A DNA stretch of 64,000 nt from JAXMAR01 sp046350295 (lineage in GTDB: Bacteria > Planctomycetota > Planctomycetia > Gemmatales > Gemmataceae). The translations under genes and the position numbers were made by a program. This document shows positions 41,498 to 49,989 of the stretch, piece by piece. Positions within the stretch are counted from its first letter, which is position 1; each line of letters opens with the position of its first letter. Below the pieces are notes generated by a model. It was not told the origin of the DNA. It ran no database searches and worked only from the letters and a program-made list of their open reading frames with translations. The DNA is taken from assembly GCA_046350295.1 (NCBI GenBank), contig JAXMAR010000001.1, forward strand, positions 1 through 64,000, given 5' to 3'.

Positions 41498-42295
41498 CTA
41501 AACGGGGTCGTCGCTTGCGCCGTTCTTCTCCGCGCGCGAACGACGGAGGATGTCGTCCGCCCACGCTTGGTCGTCGAGCGGCGGGATACCGGGTTCGCCA
41601 TAGCGGATGCGGCGTGTGTATCGCCCGTCGTGATAAACCTGCTCGACGGCTGCCTGAACGTCGAGAACGACGTCAGGATCGGGCGCAGCCAGCGGAACCT
41701 TGACCCGCGGCAAGCGTTGGCGGAGGGTCGCCGAATAGACCTCGAAGCGGTTGCGCTTCGGCCAGCGGTTGATGCAGACAAGATAGTCGTGTTTTTGAAA
41801 GCCTTGCAAGCGCCACTCCGGGACGCTGAGAACGTGGTCGCCGTTTCGGTGCAGGTCGATCTCGATAAGGTGACAATCCCGAGCCAGTATCTCGTGCTGT
41901 TTGGCGAGGTACGAGTCCTTGCCCGGTCCAGGTCGTTTGTTGGTCGGGCTCAGCGCCTCCACGATCGCCACCAGCTTCATGTCGTTGTAGCCGTCGAGAA
42001 TCGCCAGGTACTTCTGACGAATCTCGAGGTCCTCCACCTCGAGGATCGTCGCCGTATCCGCTTCGGCGCTGACTTCAGGCAGAGAGCCGTGTTCGCTCGT
42101 TTGCTGGACCCAGACGTCGGGGACACGGTGTTGCGGCCCCTCGACGAAGACGCGTTCCTCGATGCTCGCCACGTAGCGCGGATCAAGGCGCGGCTGAAGC
42201 TGATTCGCTATCGCTGGAATCAGACGGGCATGAAAGCCCTCCCAAAGAATGGGATGCTCCAGATAGGGATCCATGCCGGGGAAAAGATAGCTCAT
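41498..42295 (-). CDS. DUF4058 family protein
   Basis: 265 residues, MSYLFPGMDPYLEHPILWEG then FHARLIPAIANQLQPRLDPR, the exact opening of the DUF4058 family, followed by VEALSPTNKRPGPGKDSYLA and LLARDCHLIEIDLHR-type sequence. DUF4058 has a restriction-endonuclease-like outline (Uma2/PD-(D/E)XK relatives), but no function is known. It is common in planctomycetes and cyanobacteria, often in many copies. Confidence 0.88.
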   Translation of the reverse strand: MSYLFPGMDPYLEHPILWEGFHARLIPAIANQLQPRLDPRYVASIEERVFVEGPQHRVPDVWVQQTSEHGSLPEVSAEADTATILEVEDLEIRQKYLAILDGYNDMKLVAIVEALSPTNKRPGPGKDSYLAKQHEILARDCHLIEIDLHRNGDHVLSVPEWRLQGFQKHDYLVCINRWPKRNRFEVYSATLRQRLPRVKVPLAAPDPDVVLDVQAAVEQVYHDGRYTRRIRYGEPGIPPLDDQAWADDILRRSRAEKNGASDDPV

Positions 42296-42326
42296 GACTG
42301 AAGTATCGCGCGTCGACGCGACGACG

Positions 42327-44849
42327 TCAATGCCTGCGCTTCGCGACGGCGCTCAACGGATCCTCCGGCCAGGCGTGCTTGGGATAGCGGGCCCGCAGCT
42401 CCTTGCGGACGACCGGGTAGGTGTTGCGCCAGAAGCTGGCGAGGTCGTCAGTGATCTGTTGCGGGCGGTAGTTGGGCGCCAAGAGGTGCAACAGGACAGG
42501 GACGCGGCCGCCGGCGAGACGCGGCGTCTCCTTCCAGCCGAACAACTCCTGGATGCGGACGGCGAGGACCGGGGGGCGGCCTTCCTGATACTCCAGGGCG
42601 ATGCGGTTGCCGCTCGGCACTTCGAGACGGTCGGGGGCTTCCCGTTCCAGGGCGCGCCACTGAGCCTGGGTGAGGCGCCCGCGCAAGACGTCGATCCAGG
42701 GGGCGGCGCGCAGCTCGGCGAAGGAGCGGCGGCGGGGGACGAGACATGCGAGCGTCTGCTCCAGCTCGGCGCCTTCGAGGCGAGGCAGCTTCAACTCCGG
42801 CATCGCCTCCGCCAGCCAGCGCAGGCGCGTGAGGAAGCGGCCGGCTTCCGAGCCGGCCTCCGGAGAGACACGGGCAGTCGCCTTGCGCGCTTCCTCCAGC
42901 AAGATGCGCTCGACGCTGCCGTCGCTCGGCAACGCGGCCTGCGTTTCCTCGATGAGCAGGTCTTCATAGCAGAGACGCTTGCGGGCGATGACTTTCTCGG
43001 TCGCGGCGTCGAAGACGGCTTCGGTGTCGGCGCGCAGCTTGTCGGCAGGGAGCCAGTCGCGCTGCACGGCCGAGGCGAGGCGGACGGTCGCTTCCGTGTC
43101 GCCGGCGTCGACATCGATGGCGAGGAACAGCTCCCCTTCCAGCACGGCGCTGGAGGGGGCCAGGACGACTCCCTTGCCTCCCATCAAGACGCCGCGCCGC
43201 TCCCCCGGCCCGCGGCGCCGCGCCAGGCGATCGGGGAAGGCGCAGAGGAGCGCGCGGAGCAGGGCGTCGTCGCGCTCGCTCGCCTCGGCGTCTTGTGATG
43301 GCGCTTCGGCGCGGAGCACGCGAAGAAGCTGCCGCTGGGCATGGAGGACGAAGCGGGCGGCGCCGCGGTTGATTTCGCCGAGCGGGCCGCGATGGTCCTT
43401 GCCCTGGTGGAACATCTCCAGCGCTTCGACGCGTTCCAACACGTCGGAGCGCGTCTGGTCGCGCCGCGCTTGCGGTCGAGAGGAATCCCCGTGTGGTTGC
43501 CGGTTGAAGACGTCCCGCTCGCCGAGCAGCGCCGCCGCCAGTGCCGCGCGCTGGCCGACGCCGAGCCGCTGCCCTTCCACGAGCAACCGGCCCAGGCGCG
43601 GGTGGACCGGCAGGCGGCCGAGGAGCCGGCCGAGGTCGGTGATCTTGCCCCGTGCCGTCGCGCCGAGCCGCTCGAGCAACTCCTCACCATGTCGCACATG
43701 TTCTTCCGGCGGCGGGTCCAGCCAGGGAAAGGCGGCGGCGCTCTCGCCGAGCGCCAGGAGTTGGAGGAGCGGGCCGGCGAGATCGACGCGGGCGATTTCC
43801 GGTTCGATCTGCGCGGGGAGATTGCGTTGCCAGGCTTCGCTCCACAGGCGGATGCAGACGCCCGGCTGGGTGCGTCCGGCGCGGCCGGCGCGCTGCTCCG
43901 CGGAGGCGCGGGAGATGGGCGCGGTCTGGAGGCGGTCGAGGCCGAGGTTGGGATCGAAGTGCAGCAGGCGCGCATAGCCGGTGTCGACGACCGCCGTCAC
44001 GCCCTCCACGGTCAACGACGATTCGGCAACGTTGGTCGCGAGAATGACTTTGCGGACGGCCGAGGGGGCGAGGGCAGCGTCCTGCTCCTCCAGGGGCAGA
44101 TCGCCGTGCAGCGGGAAGACGGCGAACGGCGCCGCCGCCTCCTGTGTCAGCACGCTCTCTGCGTGGCGGATGTCGCGCATGCCCGGCAGAAAGACGAGGA
44201 CGTGGCCGGGCGTCTCAGCGCTCAAGCGCCGGGCGGTTCGGGCGGCGGCGTGCGCCGGCGTTTCTCCCGCACGGCGCGGCTCGTAGCGAACGTCGACGGG
44301 GAACATGCGGCCTTCACTGTCGATGCGTGGGCAGTCGCCGAGGTAGGCGGGGAGGCGTGGAGCGGCGAGCGTCGCGGACATGACGATGAGCTTGAGCTCG
44401 GGGCGGACGGATTGCTGCACGAGGCGGAGCATGCCGAGGGCGAGGTCGATCTCGACGCCGCGCTCGTGGAACTCGTCGAAGATGACGAGGGCGACCTCGG
44501 TGAGGAAGGGATCCTCCTGGAGGCGGCGCAGGAGGATGCCGGGGGTGACGGCGCAGATGCGCGTGCGCGGCCCGATGCGGCGATCGAAGCGGACCTGGTA
44601 GCCGATGTCGGCGCCGACCTCCTGGCCGCGCTCCAGGGCCATGCGGCGCGCGGCGGCGCGGGCGGCAAGGCGGCGCGGCTCGATGAGCAGGATGGCGCCG
44701 GAGGCGAGGCCGGCGTCGAGCAAGGCGGGAGGGACGCGCGTGGTCTTGCCGGCGCCGGGCGGAGCGCAGAGGACGAGGGCGGCATGAGCGCGTGCGGTCT
44801 CGACAATGCGGGGCAGGTCGCGGTCGATCGGCAAGGAGGCGCGCGGCAT
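42327..44849 (-). CDS. hrpB: ATP-dependent helicase HrpB
   Basis: 840 residues starting MPRASLPIDRDLPRIVETAR. DEAH-box motifs: Walker A APPGAGKTTRVPPALLDAGL, DEFH box in VIFDEFHERGVEIDLALGML, SAT motif MSATLAAPRLPAYLGDCPRI, motif V ILATNVAESSLTVEGVTAVV and motif VI SRASAEQRAGRAGRTQPGVC. The C-terminal HrpB domain is clear (LIEETQAALPSDGSVERILL; FGWKETPRLAGGRVPVLLHL then LAPNYRPQQITDDLASFWRN). Length equals the usual 800-850. HrpB is a putative RNA helicase; its cellular substrate is unclear. Confidence 0.93.
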   Translation of the reverse strand: MPRASLPIDRDLPRIVETARAHAALVLCAPPGAGKTTRVPPALLDAGLASGAILLIEPRRLAARAAARRMALERGQEVGADIGYQVRFDRRIGPRTRICAVTPGILLRRLQEDPFLTEVALVIFDEFHERGVEIDLALGMLRLVQQSVRPELKLIVMSATLAAPRLPAYLGDCPRIDSEGRMFPVDVRYEPRRAGETPAHAAARTARRLSAETPGHVLVFLPGMRDIRHAESVLTQEAAAPFAVFPLHGDLPLEEQDAALAPSAVRKVILATNVAESSLTVEGVTAVVDTGYARLLHFDPNLGLDRLQTAPISRASAEQRAGRAGRTQPGVCIRLWSEAWQRNLPAQIEPEIARVDLAGPLLQLLALGESAAAFPWLDPPPEEHVRHGEELLERLGATARGKITDLGRLLGRLPVHPRLGRLLVEGQRLGVGQRAALAAALLGERDVFNRQPHGDSSRPQARRDQTRSDVLERVEALEMFHQGKDHRGPLGEINRGAARFVLHAQRQLLRVLRAEAPSQDAEASERDDALLRALLCAFPDRLARRRGPGERRGVLMGGKGVVLAPSSAVLEGELFLAIDVDAGDTEATVRLASAVQRDWLPADKLRADTEAVFDAATEKVIARKRLCYEDLLIEETQAALPSDGSVERILLEEARKATARVSPEAGSEAGRFLTRLRWLAEAMPELKLPRLEGAELEQTLACLVPRRRSFAELRAAPWIDVLRGRLTQAQWRALEREAPDRLEVPSGNRIALEYQEGRPPVLAVRIQELFGWKETPRLAGGRVPVLLHLLAPNYRPQQITDDLASFWRNTYPVVRKELRARYPKHAWPEDPLSAVAKRRH

Positions 44850-44892
44850 TCCCTTGATTCTACGCCGGGCCAATAGATGGTTGCAAAACCCG

Positions 44893-44922
44893 TCGTAGCG
44901 CGGACTAAAGTCCACGCTACGA
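44893..44922. repeat. TCGTAGCGCGGACT palindrome
   Basis: 14-bp arms TCGTAGCGCGGACT and AGTCCACGCTACGA (one mismatch) just after the stop of the LptF/G-like gene, between it and hrpB on the same strand. It may end the lptF transcript. Confidence 0.65.
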
Positions 44923-44924
44923 TC

Positions 44925-46130
44925 CTAGTTGCGTATGAGGCGCCGGAACAGGATGAGCGCCGCCAGGGCCATCACGCCGTTGGCCGCCCACAGGGCCGGC
45001 AGGGGGTCGACGCGTCCGAGGCGGGAGAAGTTGATGCCGCACAGGAGGAGCGGATAGTAGACGACCACAATCGGCAGGAAGCAAGTGATGAAGGCGCTCA
45101 GGTAATCGCTCTTGCTGAACCAGATGCCGATGGGACAGCCGATCAGGACGAAGCAGAGGCAGCCGAAGCACAGGGCGGGCCGCATCTGCAGCTCGGTGTC
45201 GATGTTGCGGACCTGCTGGACGCGGACCTTGCGCAGGAAGGAGAGGTTGCGGATGTGGTCCTGGGCGGTGGGCGAGGCGGAGCCCTGATTGACGAGGGCC
45301 TGCTCGGCGTCCATGTCGGCCTCGAACTTTCTCGATTCCTGCTGGAGGTTATCGCGATAGTCGTAGAGCTCTTGCCAGGTCATCTCGCGCTGGCTGCCCT
45401 TCTCGCGTTTTTTCCTCGGGTCGATGTCTTCAGGCAAATCGACGGGCCAGATCTTCTCCTCGACCACGGCGGTGTCCTCGCCGCTCTCGCCGTTGATGAA
45501 GCAATGGCGCATGAGGACGTTGATGACGTTGCGCTCCATGTCGACCTTGAGGACGGCTTCGCGGGCGCGGGCGATGATGTCGTAGTGTCCCTTGGCGTCG
45601 CGGCGCATGAAGAGAGCGTCGATGAGCTTGCGGTCCTCGACGCGGCGCACGTGGATTTCGTAGTTGATCTTGGGATGGCGGATGCAGCCCTCGCGCTTGA
45701 GGGCGGAATAAAGGAACTCCTCGATGTCGGCGAGGAAGCGCGTGCGCAGCTCATGGTGGGTCGACGGGATCAGGTCGACATACATGGCGAAGGCGCCGCC
45801 GCTCGCCAGGAGCCCGAGGAAGAGGGCGGGCCAGATGACGTGGGTCATGTTCACGCCGGCCGCCTTGAGGGCGAGCACCTCGTTGTCGGCGGCGAGGCGG
45901 CCGTAGACGATGCACGTGGCGAAGAGCGTGGTCGTCGGGATGGTGTAGGGCAGCGTGCTGGGGATCAAGAGCGGGATGACGGACAGGATCTGGCCCGGCG
46001 GCAGGCCGCGCTGCGTCGCCTCGGAGATGATGCCGGCCATCAAGAGCAGGCCCGTCAGCGTCAGGAGCGCGAGCAGGAAGACGCGCAAGAGCTCCATGAA
46101 GATCATGCGATGCAGAATGCCCCAGATCAC
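44925..46130 (-). CDS. LptF/LptG family permease
   Basis: 401 residues from a GTG at 46130 (MIWGILHRMIFMELLRVFLL). The family outline is present: two N-terminal helices with YTIPTTTLFATCIVYGRLAA then DNEVLALKAAGVNMTHVIWP (the coupling region that touches the LptB ATPase), a periplasmic β-jellyroll in the middle with a charged insert DPRKKREKGSQREMTWQELY, and C-terminal helices ALCFGCLCFVLIGCPIGIWF and ALWAANGVMALAALILFRRL. LptF/G extract lipopolysaccharide from the inner membrane. It starts 25 bp after the AsmA-like gene and is most likely co-transcribed with it. Confidence 0.88.
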   Translation of the reverse strand: MIWGILHRMIFMELLRVFLLALLTLTGLLLMAGIISEATQRGLPPGQILSVIPLLIPSTLPYTIPTTTLFATCIVYGRLAADNEVLALKAAGVNMTHVIWPALFLGLLASGGAFAMYVDLIPSTHHELRTRFLADIEEFLYSALKREGCIRHPKINYEIHVRRVEDRKLIDALFMRRDAKGHYDIIARAREAVLKVDMERNVINVLMRHCFINGESGEDTAVVEEKIWPVDLPEDIDPRKKREKGSQREMTWQELYDYRDNLQQESRKFEADMDAEQALVNQGSASPTAQDHIRNLSFLRKVRVQQVRNIDTELQMRPALCFGCLCFVLIGCPIGIWFSKSDYLSAFITCFLPIVVVYYPLLLCGINFSRLGRVDPLPALWAANGVMALAALILFRRLIRN

Positions 46131-46154
46131 TTCAGCCTCCTCGCGTTGAAAACC

Positions 46155-49100
46155 TCAATCCAGCCGGCGCGGCATCGGCGTGGTCACGGACGGCCCCGCG
46201 CCGACCGTCGGCGTGGCGCTGATGCGATCGCGCATCTGCAGGAACGGGTCGACCAGGATAGGCAGCGCTTTCTTGTGGAAGACGATGTCGCCCGGTTCGG
46301 AGCCGACCTTGCCGCGCATCTCGATGATGAGCAGGTTCTTGGTGATCGCCGGCGGGACGGCGCGCACGGCGGGGGGAAGGAGCTGCTCGACGCGGGCCCA
46401 GCTCGGATAAAGATCGAGGGCGAGGTCGGAGCCATCGAGGTTGAACTCCCCCCTGCCGTAGAGGCTGATGGCGCTGCCGAGCAGCTCTAGCCGGGTGGCG
46501 TGCACGCGCGGGCCGCGCACGGTGAAGCCCGCATGCGCCTCGTCGAAGAACGTGCGGTCGGGCCAGCGCAGACCGAGGAACTTGAGCAGATCGAGCAGCA
46601 AGGGGATGTTGAGGATGTGGCCGCCACTCGGAATGTCGATGGTACCCGACCCGTCGAGCGTGCCCAGGTCGGCGCCCTCTCCCTTCAAGACGAGCCGGGC
46701 GTTGCCGACTCCCTTGATCTGGCTCTTCGCGCCCATGTTGTGGCGGCCGAAGCGCTCGAGGTCGATCTGGCTGGCGGTGAGGTTGAGGTCGTAGCGCAGG
46801 CTGGGGCCGCAGTTGAGGGCGATCTGGCCGGTGACATCGCCGCCGTGGAGCGGCGCCTTGACGTTGAGGAGCAACAGATCGGGCCGCTCCTCGTCGACGA
46901 GGAGGCCCACGTGGGCGTCGCGCAGCGGCTGCTTGAGGAGCGTGGCGCTTTCGAGCAGCAGGTTGCCGTGGACGCCCAGCAGCTGGCGGCCGTTGTGCCG
47001 GCCGCGGATGCCGAGCGTGCCGGTCGACTGCGACACCTCCAGGCCCGCGGTGAAGGCGATGTCGTTGAACCAGAGCTGGCCGTCCCAGAACAGGTCGGGC
47101 GCGGCGGCCGGCTCGTGCCCCTGCGCCGCGACCAGCTTGAATTTGCCCGCGAGCGCCCCCTTCACGCTCAGGCTCTTGAGCAGCGCCCGCAGCCCGCCCG
47201 ACGTGGCTTCGATCAGCTCGTCGTCCACGTGCAGCTTGCGAAAGCGCACGTCCGCCAGATCGGCGTAGAAGCCGCCGGCCGGATCGAAGTCGACCGTGCC
47301 CGCGACGATGGACATCTCGGTGTCGCGACGGCGGGCGTAGAGCCGGTCGATCTCGACGCAACCGCGATAGTAGCGGACGCGGCCGGAACAGTTGTCGAAG
47401 AGGTAGGGAAAGAAGCGCGGCAGCAAGGAAGCGCCCTGGATGTTGAGGTGGACATCCATGTCCTCGCGGGCGGGGGAGGGGCGATCGATCGTGCAGACGA
47501 AGTTGACGCGGCCGCTGGGGCGGAGAGTGTCCCAGGTCTTGGCGAGGCCGGGGAGGCGGCCGAGGGCTTTGCTCAGCTCATCGTCGAGGGCCACCTGCTT
47601 GCCGGAAAGCTCGAGGACCATGGCCATGGTCCCGTCTTTTCGGGGCGTGGCTTTGCCTTCGAGGAAGAACTTGCCGCCGTTGGCGTGCGTCCCTTGGAAG
47701 TCGTGGAATTCCCAGCGGTCGGGATAGAGATCGACCAGACCGCTCACCCCGGCGACGGCGAGGGGGCAATCCTCCCAGCAGACGGCGGCGTCGAGGATGC
47801 GGAGGTGATATTCCCCCTGGGTCGGACTGTCCGGGGCCCGGCGAATGTTGGCTTTGACGTCGAACTTCCCCGTGGCGTTGAAGGCGCGGATGCGCTTCTG
47901 GAGAGGAGCCGGCAGCGCCGTGAGGACCGTCTCGTCGATGGGGACCGCGTTCGCGACGATGTCGAGGTTGCACTCGGCCTTGGCCCCGTCCCCTTGCCAC
48001 ATGCCCTTGATGGTGACGGGGCGCCCGCCCCCCTCGGCGGTCAGGTCGACTTCGGTCTTCCTGGCGGCCAGGTCGAGCTTGATGACGCCGCTCCCCTTCC
48101 GGAGCGGATACGGGAAGCGCTCGAAGCGGCCGGAGAGGTCCTCGGGGACGAAAGTGACGGTCGAGGGCGCCCCGCCGGCGACAGGCGCCCAGTCGCCGTC
48201 GCGGTAGGCGGCACGGATGCGGACGCCGGCGACCCCTTCCGCGTGGAAGAGAGCCCTGAGGTCACGCAGCTTCTGCGGCAGCCGGGCGAACAGCTCGTCC
48301 GTCAACCGTACGCGCTTCACTTCGAGGTCCGCCTCCCACGCTCGATCGGGGCAGGGCATGCTCGCCTGGGCGCGGCCTTCGATGCGGGCGTCACCCGATT
48401 GAGCCGTGAAGCGTTCGACGCGAATCTCGGTCGGGTCCAGGCGCAGGAGCGTGTCGACCTTTTCCAGGGGAAGGGGCAAGCGCGGATGCTGGATCGTGCC
48501 GTCTTGAATCTCCAGCTTGAGCACGTAAGAGAGCGGCTTCTCCTCGGCGGGTCGATACGCGAGATCGGCGTTGATCTCCGCCTTGCCCTCGACGACGAGG
48601 CCTTGCAGCTTGTCGGCCAGGGCGGAGCAGACGATGCGCTCCGACCAGCCGCTGTTCAGAGGGACGTTTTGCGCCTTGAGCGCGAGCGTGAGCTCGCCGC
48701 TGGCGCGCTGCCATTGCCCGCTCAGGTGCAGCTTGCCGGCAATGGGGGAGTGGGCCGAGCCGTGGAAATGGATGACGTGCGCGGGATCGTTGATGACGGT
48801 GAGTTCGACGGCGCTCAGTTCGAGCGCCAGTCCGGCGCCGTGTTCCGCCCTGTCGAGGAAGTGAATGGTTCCCTGGTGGACGACGATGGTCGGCAGCGGC
48901 TTGTCTTCGCGCATGGGGCCGGTGAGCCCCGACAGGTTCCAGGAGCCGTCCCGGTTGCGGACGACGTGCAGCTCGGGCTTTTCCAGCTCGACCTTGCGCA
49001 GGGCCATGCGGCCGCTGGCGAGCTGTTCCTTGTCATGGAAGAGGAGGGCGGAGCCGATGTGGAGGATGTCGGTTTTTTCGGGATCGTCCTTGCGGGCGAG

Positions 49101-49313
49101 GCGGAGGTCGAAGACGCTGATGCCGCCGAGGATGCGGAGGCGGGCGGACTCGACGCTGACCTGGGCGCCGGGAAACATCTCCTTGAACTTGGCGAGGACC
49201 TGCTCGCGGACGGCGCTCGGATTGGTGTAGCGCTGGTACCAGACGAGCGCGCAGGCCGGTCCGGCGACGCAAAAGAAAACCAGGCCGCGCACGAACCATT
49301 TCCGCAAGGTCAT
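46155..49313 (-). CDS. AsmA-like giant envelope protein
   Basis: 1,052 residues from MTLRKWFVRGLVFFCVAGPA, with one N-terminal membrane anchor and an otherwise β-rich periplasmic chain. AsmA/DUF3971-type features: the opening PGAQVSVESARLRILGGISV (membrane-proximal strand), RNRDGSWNLSGLTGPMREDK, repeated β-groove blocks (GRVNFVCTIDRPSPAREDMD) and the ending DGSGTIDIPSGGHILNIPLL then VGSEPGDIVFHKKALPILVD. Such proteins are thought to form long grooves carrying lipids between membranes. The LptF/G gene follows directly. Conserved AsmA C-terminal residues are recognisable only loosely, hence moderate certainty. Confidence 0.78.
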   Translation of the reverse strand: MTLRKWFVRGLVFFCVAGPACALVWYQRYTNPSAVREQVLAKFKEMFPGAQVSVESARLRILGGISVFDLRLARKDDPEKTDILHIGSALLFHDKEQLASGRMALRKVELEKPELHVVRNRDGSWNLSGLTGPMREDKPLPTIVVHQGTIHFLDRAEHGAGLALELSAVELTVINDPAHVIHFHGSAHSPIAGKLHLSGQWQRASGELTLALKAQNVPLNSGWSERIVCSALADKLQGLVVEGKAEINADLAYRPAEEKPLSYVLKLEIQDGTIQHPRLPLPLEKVDTLLRLDPTEIRVERFTAQSGDARIEGRAQASMPCPDRAWEADLEVKRVRLTDELFARLPQKLRDLRALFHAEGVAGVRIRAAYRDGDWAPVAGGAPSTVTFVPEDLSGRFERFPYPLRKGSGVIKLDLAARKTEVDLTAEGGGRPVTIKGMWQGDGAKAECNLDIVANAVPIDETVLTALPAPLQKRIRAFNATGKFDVKANIRRAPDSPTQGEYHLRILDAAVCWEDCPLAVAGVSGLVDLYPDRWEFHDFQGTHANGGKFFLEGKATPRKDGTMAMVLELSGKQVALDDELSKALGRLPGLAKTWDTLRPSGRVNFVCTIDRPSPAREDMDVHLNIQGASLLPRFFPYLFDNCSGRVRYYRGCVEIDRLYARRRDTEMSIVAGTVDFDPAGGFYADLADVRFRKLHVDDELIEATSGGLRALLKSLSVKGALAGKFKLVAAQGHEPAAAPDLFWDGQLWFNDIAFTAGLEVSQSTGTLGIRGRHNGRQLLGVHGNLLLESATLLKQPLRDAHVGLLVDEERPDLLLLNVKAPLHGGDVTGQIALNCGPSLRYDLNLTASQIDLERFGRHNMGAKSQIKGVGNARLVLKGEGADLGTLDGSGTIDIPSGGHILNIPLLLDLLKFLGLRWPDRTFFDEAHAGFTVRGPRVHATRLELLGSAISLYGRGEFNLDGSDLALDLYPSWARVEQLLPPAVRAVPPAITKNLLIIEMRGKVGSEPGDIVFHKKALPILVDPFLQMRDRISATPTVGAGPSVTTPMPRRLD

Positions 49314-49518
49314 GGGCCGTCCCGGGCGCCAAGAGGAAGGGGGCCGAGCCGGGCGGCTCGGCGCAAGCGGGCGGGATGGTAGGAGAGGCGGCGGAAAGCG
49401 TCAAGGCGGAACGGTCGGCCTCGGTTCCCCGGTTTCCGGTTCCGCGCGGTTCCGCGAACCAGGGCTGAACGAAAGATGGTGAAGGGCGTATCGTAAAGGA
49501 ATCCAAGAGGACGTTGCC

Positions 49519-49869
49519 GTGAACCGACTGCTCCCGATCATCCTGCTCAGCTTCGCCGTCTTGCCCGGCCGCGCCGCTCCCGTCAAGGAAGCGCCGCCTA
49601 AGCAGATCGATTTGATCGAGCAAGCTGTCGAGACGGTGGAGCTCAAGGGTCAAGAAGTGACGACGTTCACCGCGACGGTTACCGGATCGGAAGCCGGTCC
49701 CTACGCCATGTACGTTCTCGACGCCGAGGGCAATTGCGTGGCCTGGACGGATTGGACCGACCGGAAAGAAACCCAATTCCGCTTTACCCCGCCGGCCCAG
49801 GGCGCCTACACAGTCGAGCTTCGCAGCTTCGCCCCGAAGACGCTGGCGATGCGACTCAGCGCGCGTTGA
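49519..49869 (+). CDS. Small secreted protein of unknown function
   Basis: 116 residues from a GTG start (AGAGG box eight bases before): MNRLLPIILLSFAVLPGRAA signal peptide, then VELKGQEVTTFTATVTGSEA and TQFRFTPPAQGAYTVELRSF, an all-β outline similar to pre-peptidase C-terminal (PPC) domains. No catalytic residues. It is followed at 49905 by a palindrome. Confidence 0.7.
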   Translation: MNRLLPIILLSFAVLPGRAAPVKEAPPKQIDLIEQAVETVELKGQEVTTFTATVTGSEAGPYAMYVLDAEGNCVAWTDWTDRKETQFRFTPPAQGAYTVELRSFAPKTLAMRLSAR

Positions 49870-49904
49870 ACTCAAGACCGTGGCAAACGGTCGATTTCCG
49901 GAAG

Positions 49905-49959
49905 GGGCGAGGCTCCTGCCAAGCCGGTTTCGTTCACCGGTTCGGCAGGAGCCTCGCCC
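49905..49959. repeat. GGGCGAGGCTCCTGCC palindrome
   Basis: Perfect 16-bp arms GGGCGAGGCTCCTGCC/GGCAGGAGCCTCGCCC with an inner AAGCCGG...CCGGTT hairpin. It lies between two convergent genes and could end both transcripts. Confidence 0.75.
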
Positions 49960-49989
49960 TCCCTTTTGTTCACCGACTCGGCGAAACGG

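Noticed and set aside
46500..49382. A 960-codon plus-strand frame
   Set aside because: Complement of the AsmA-like gene, no hydrophobic core or motif.
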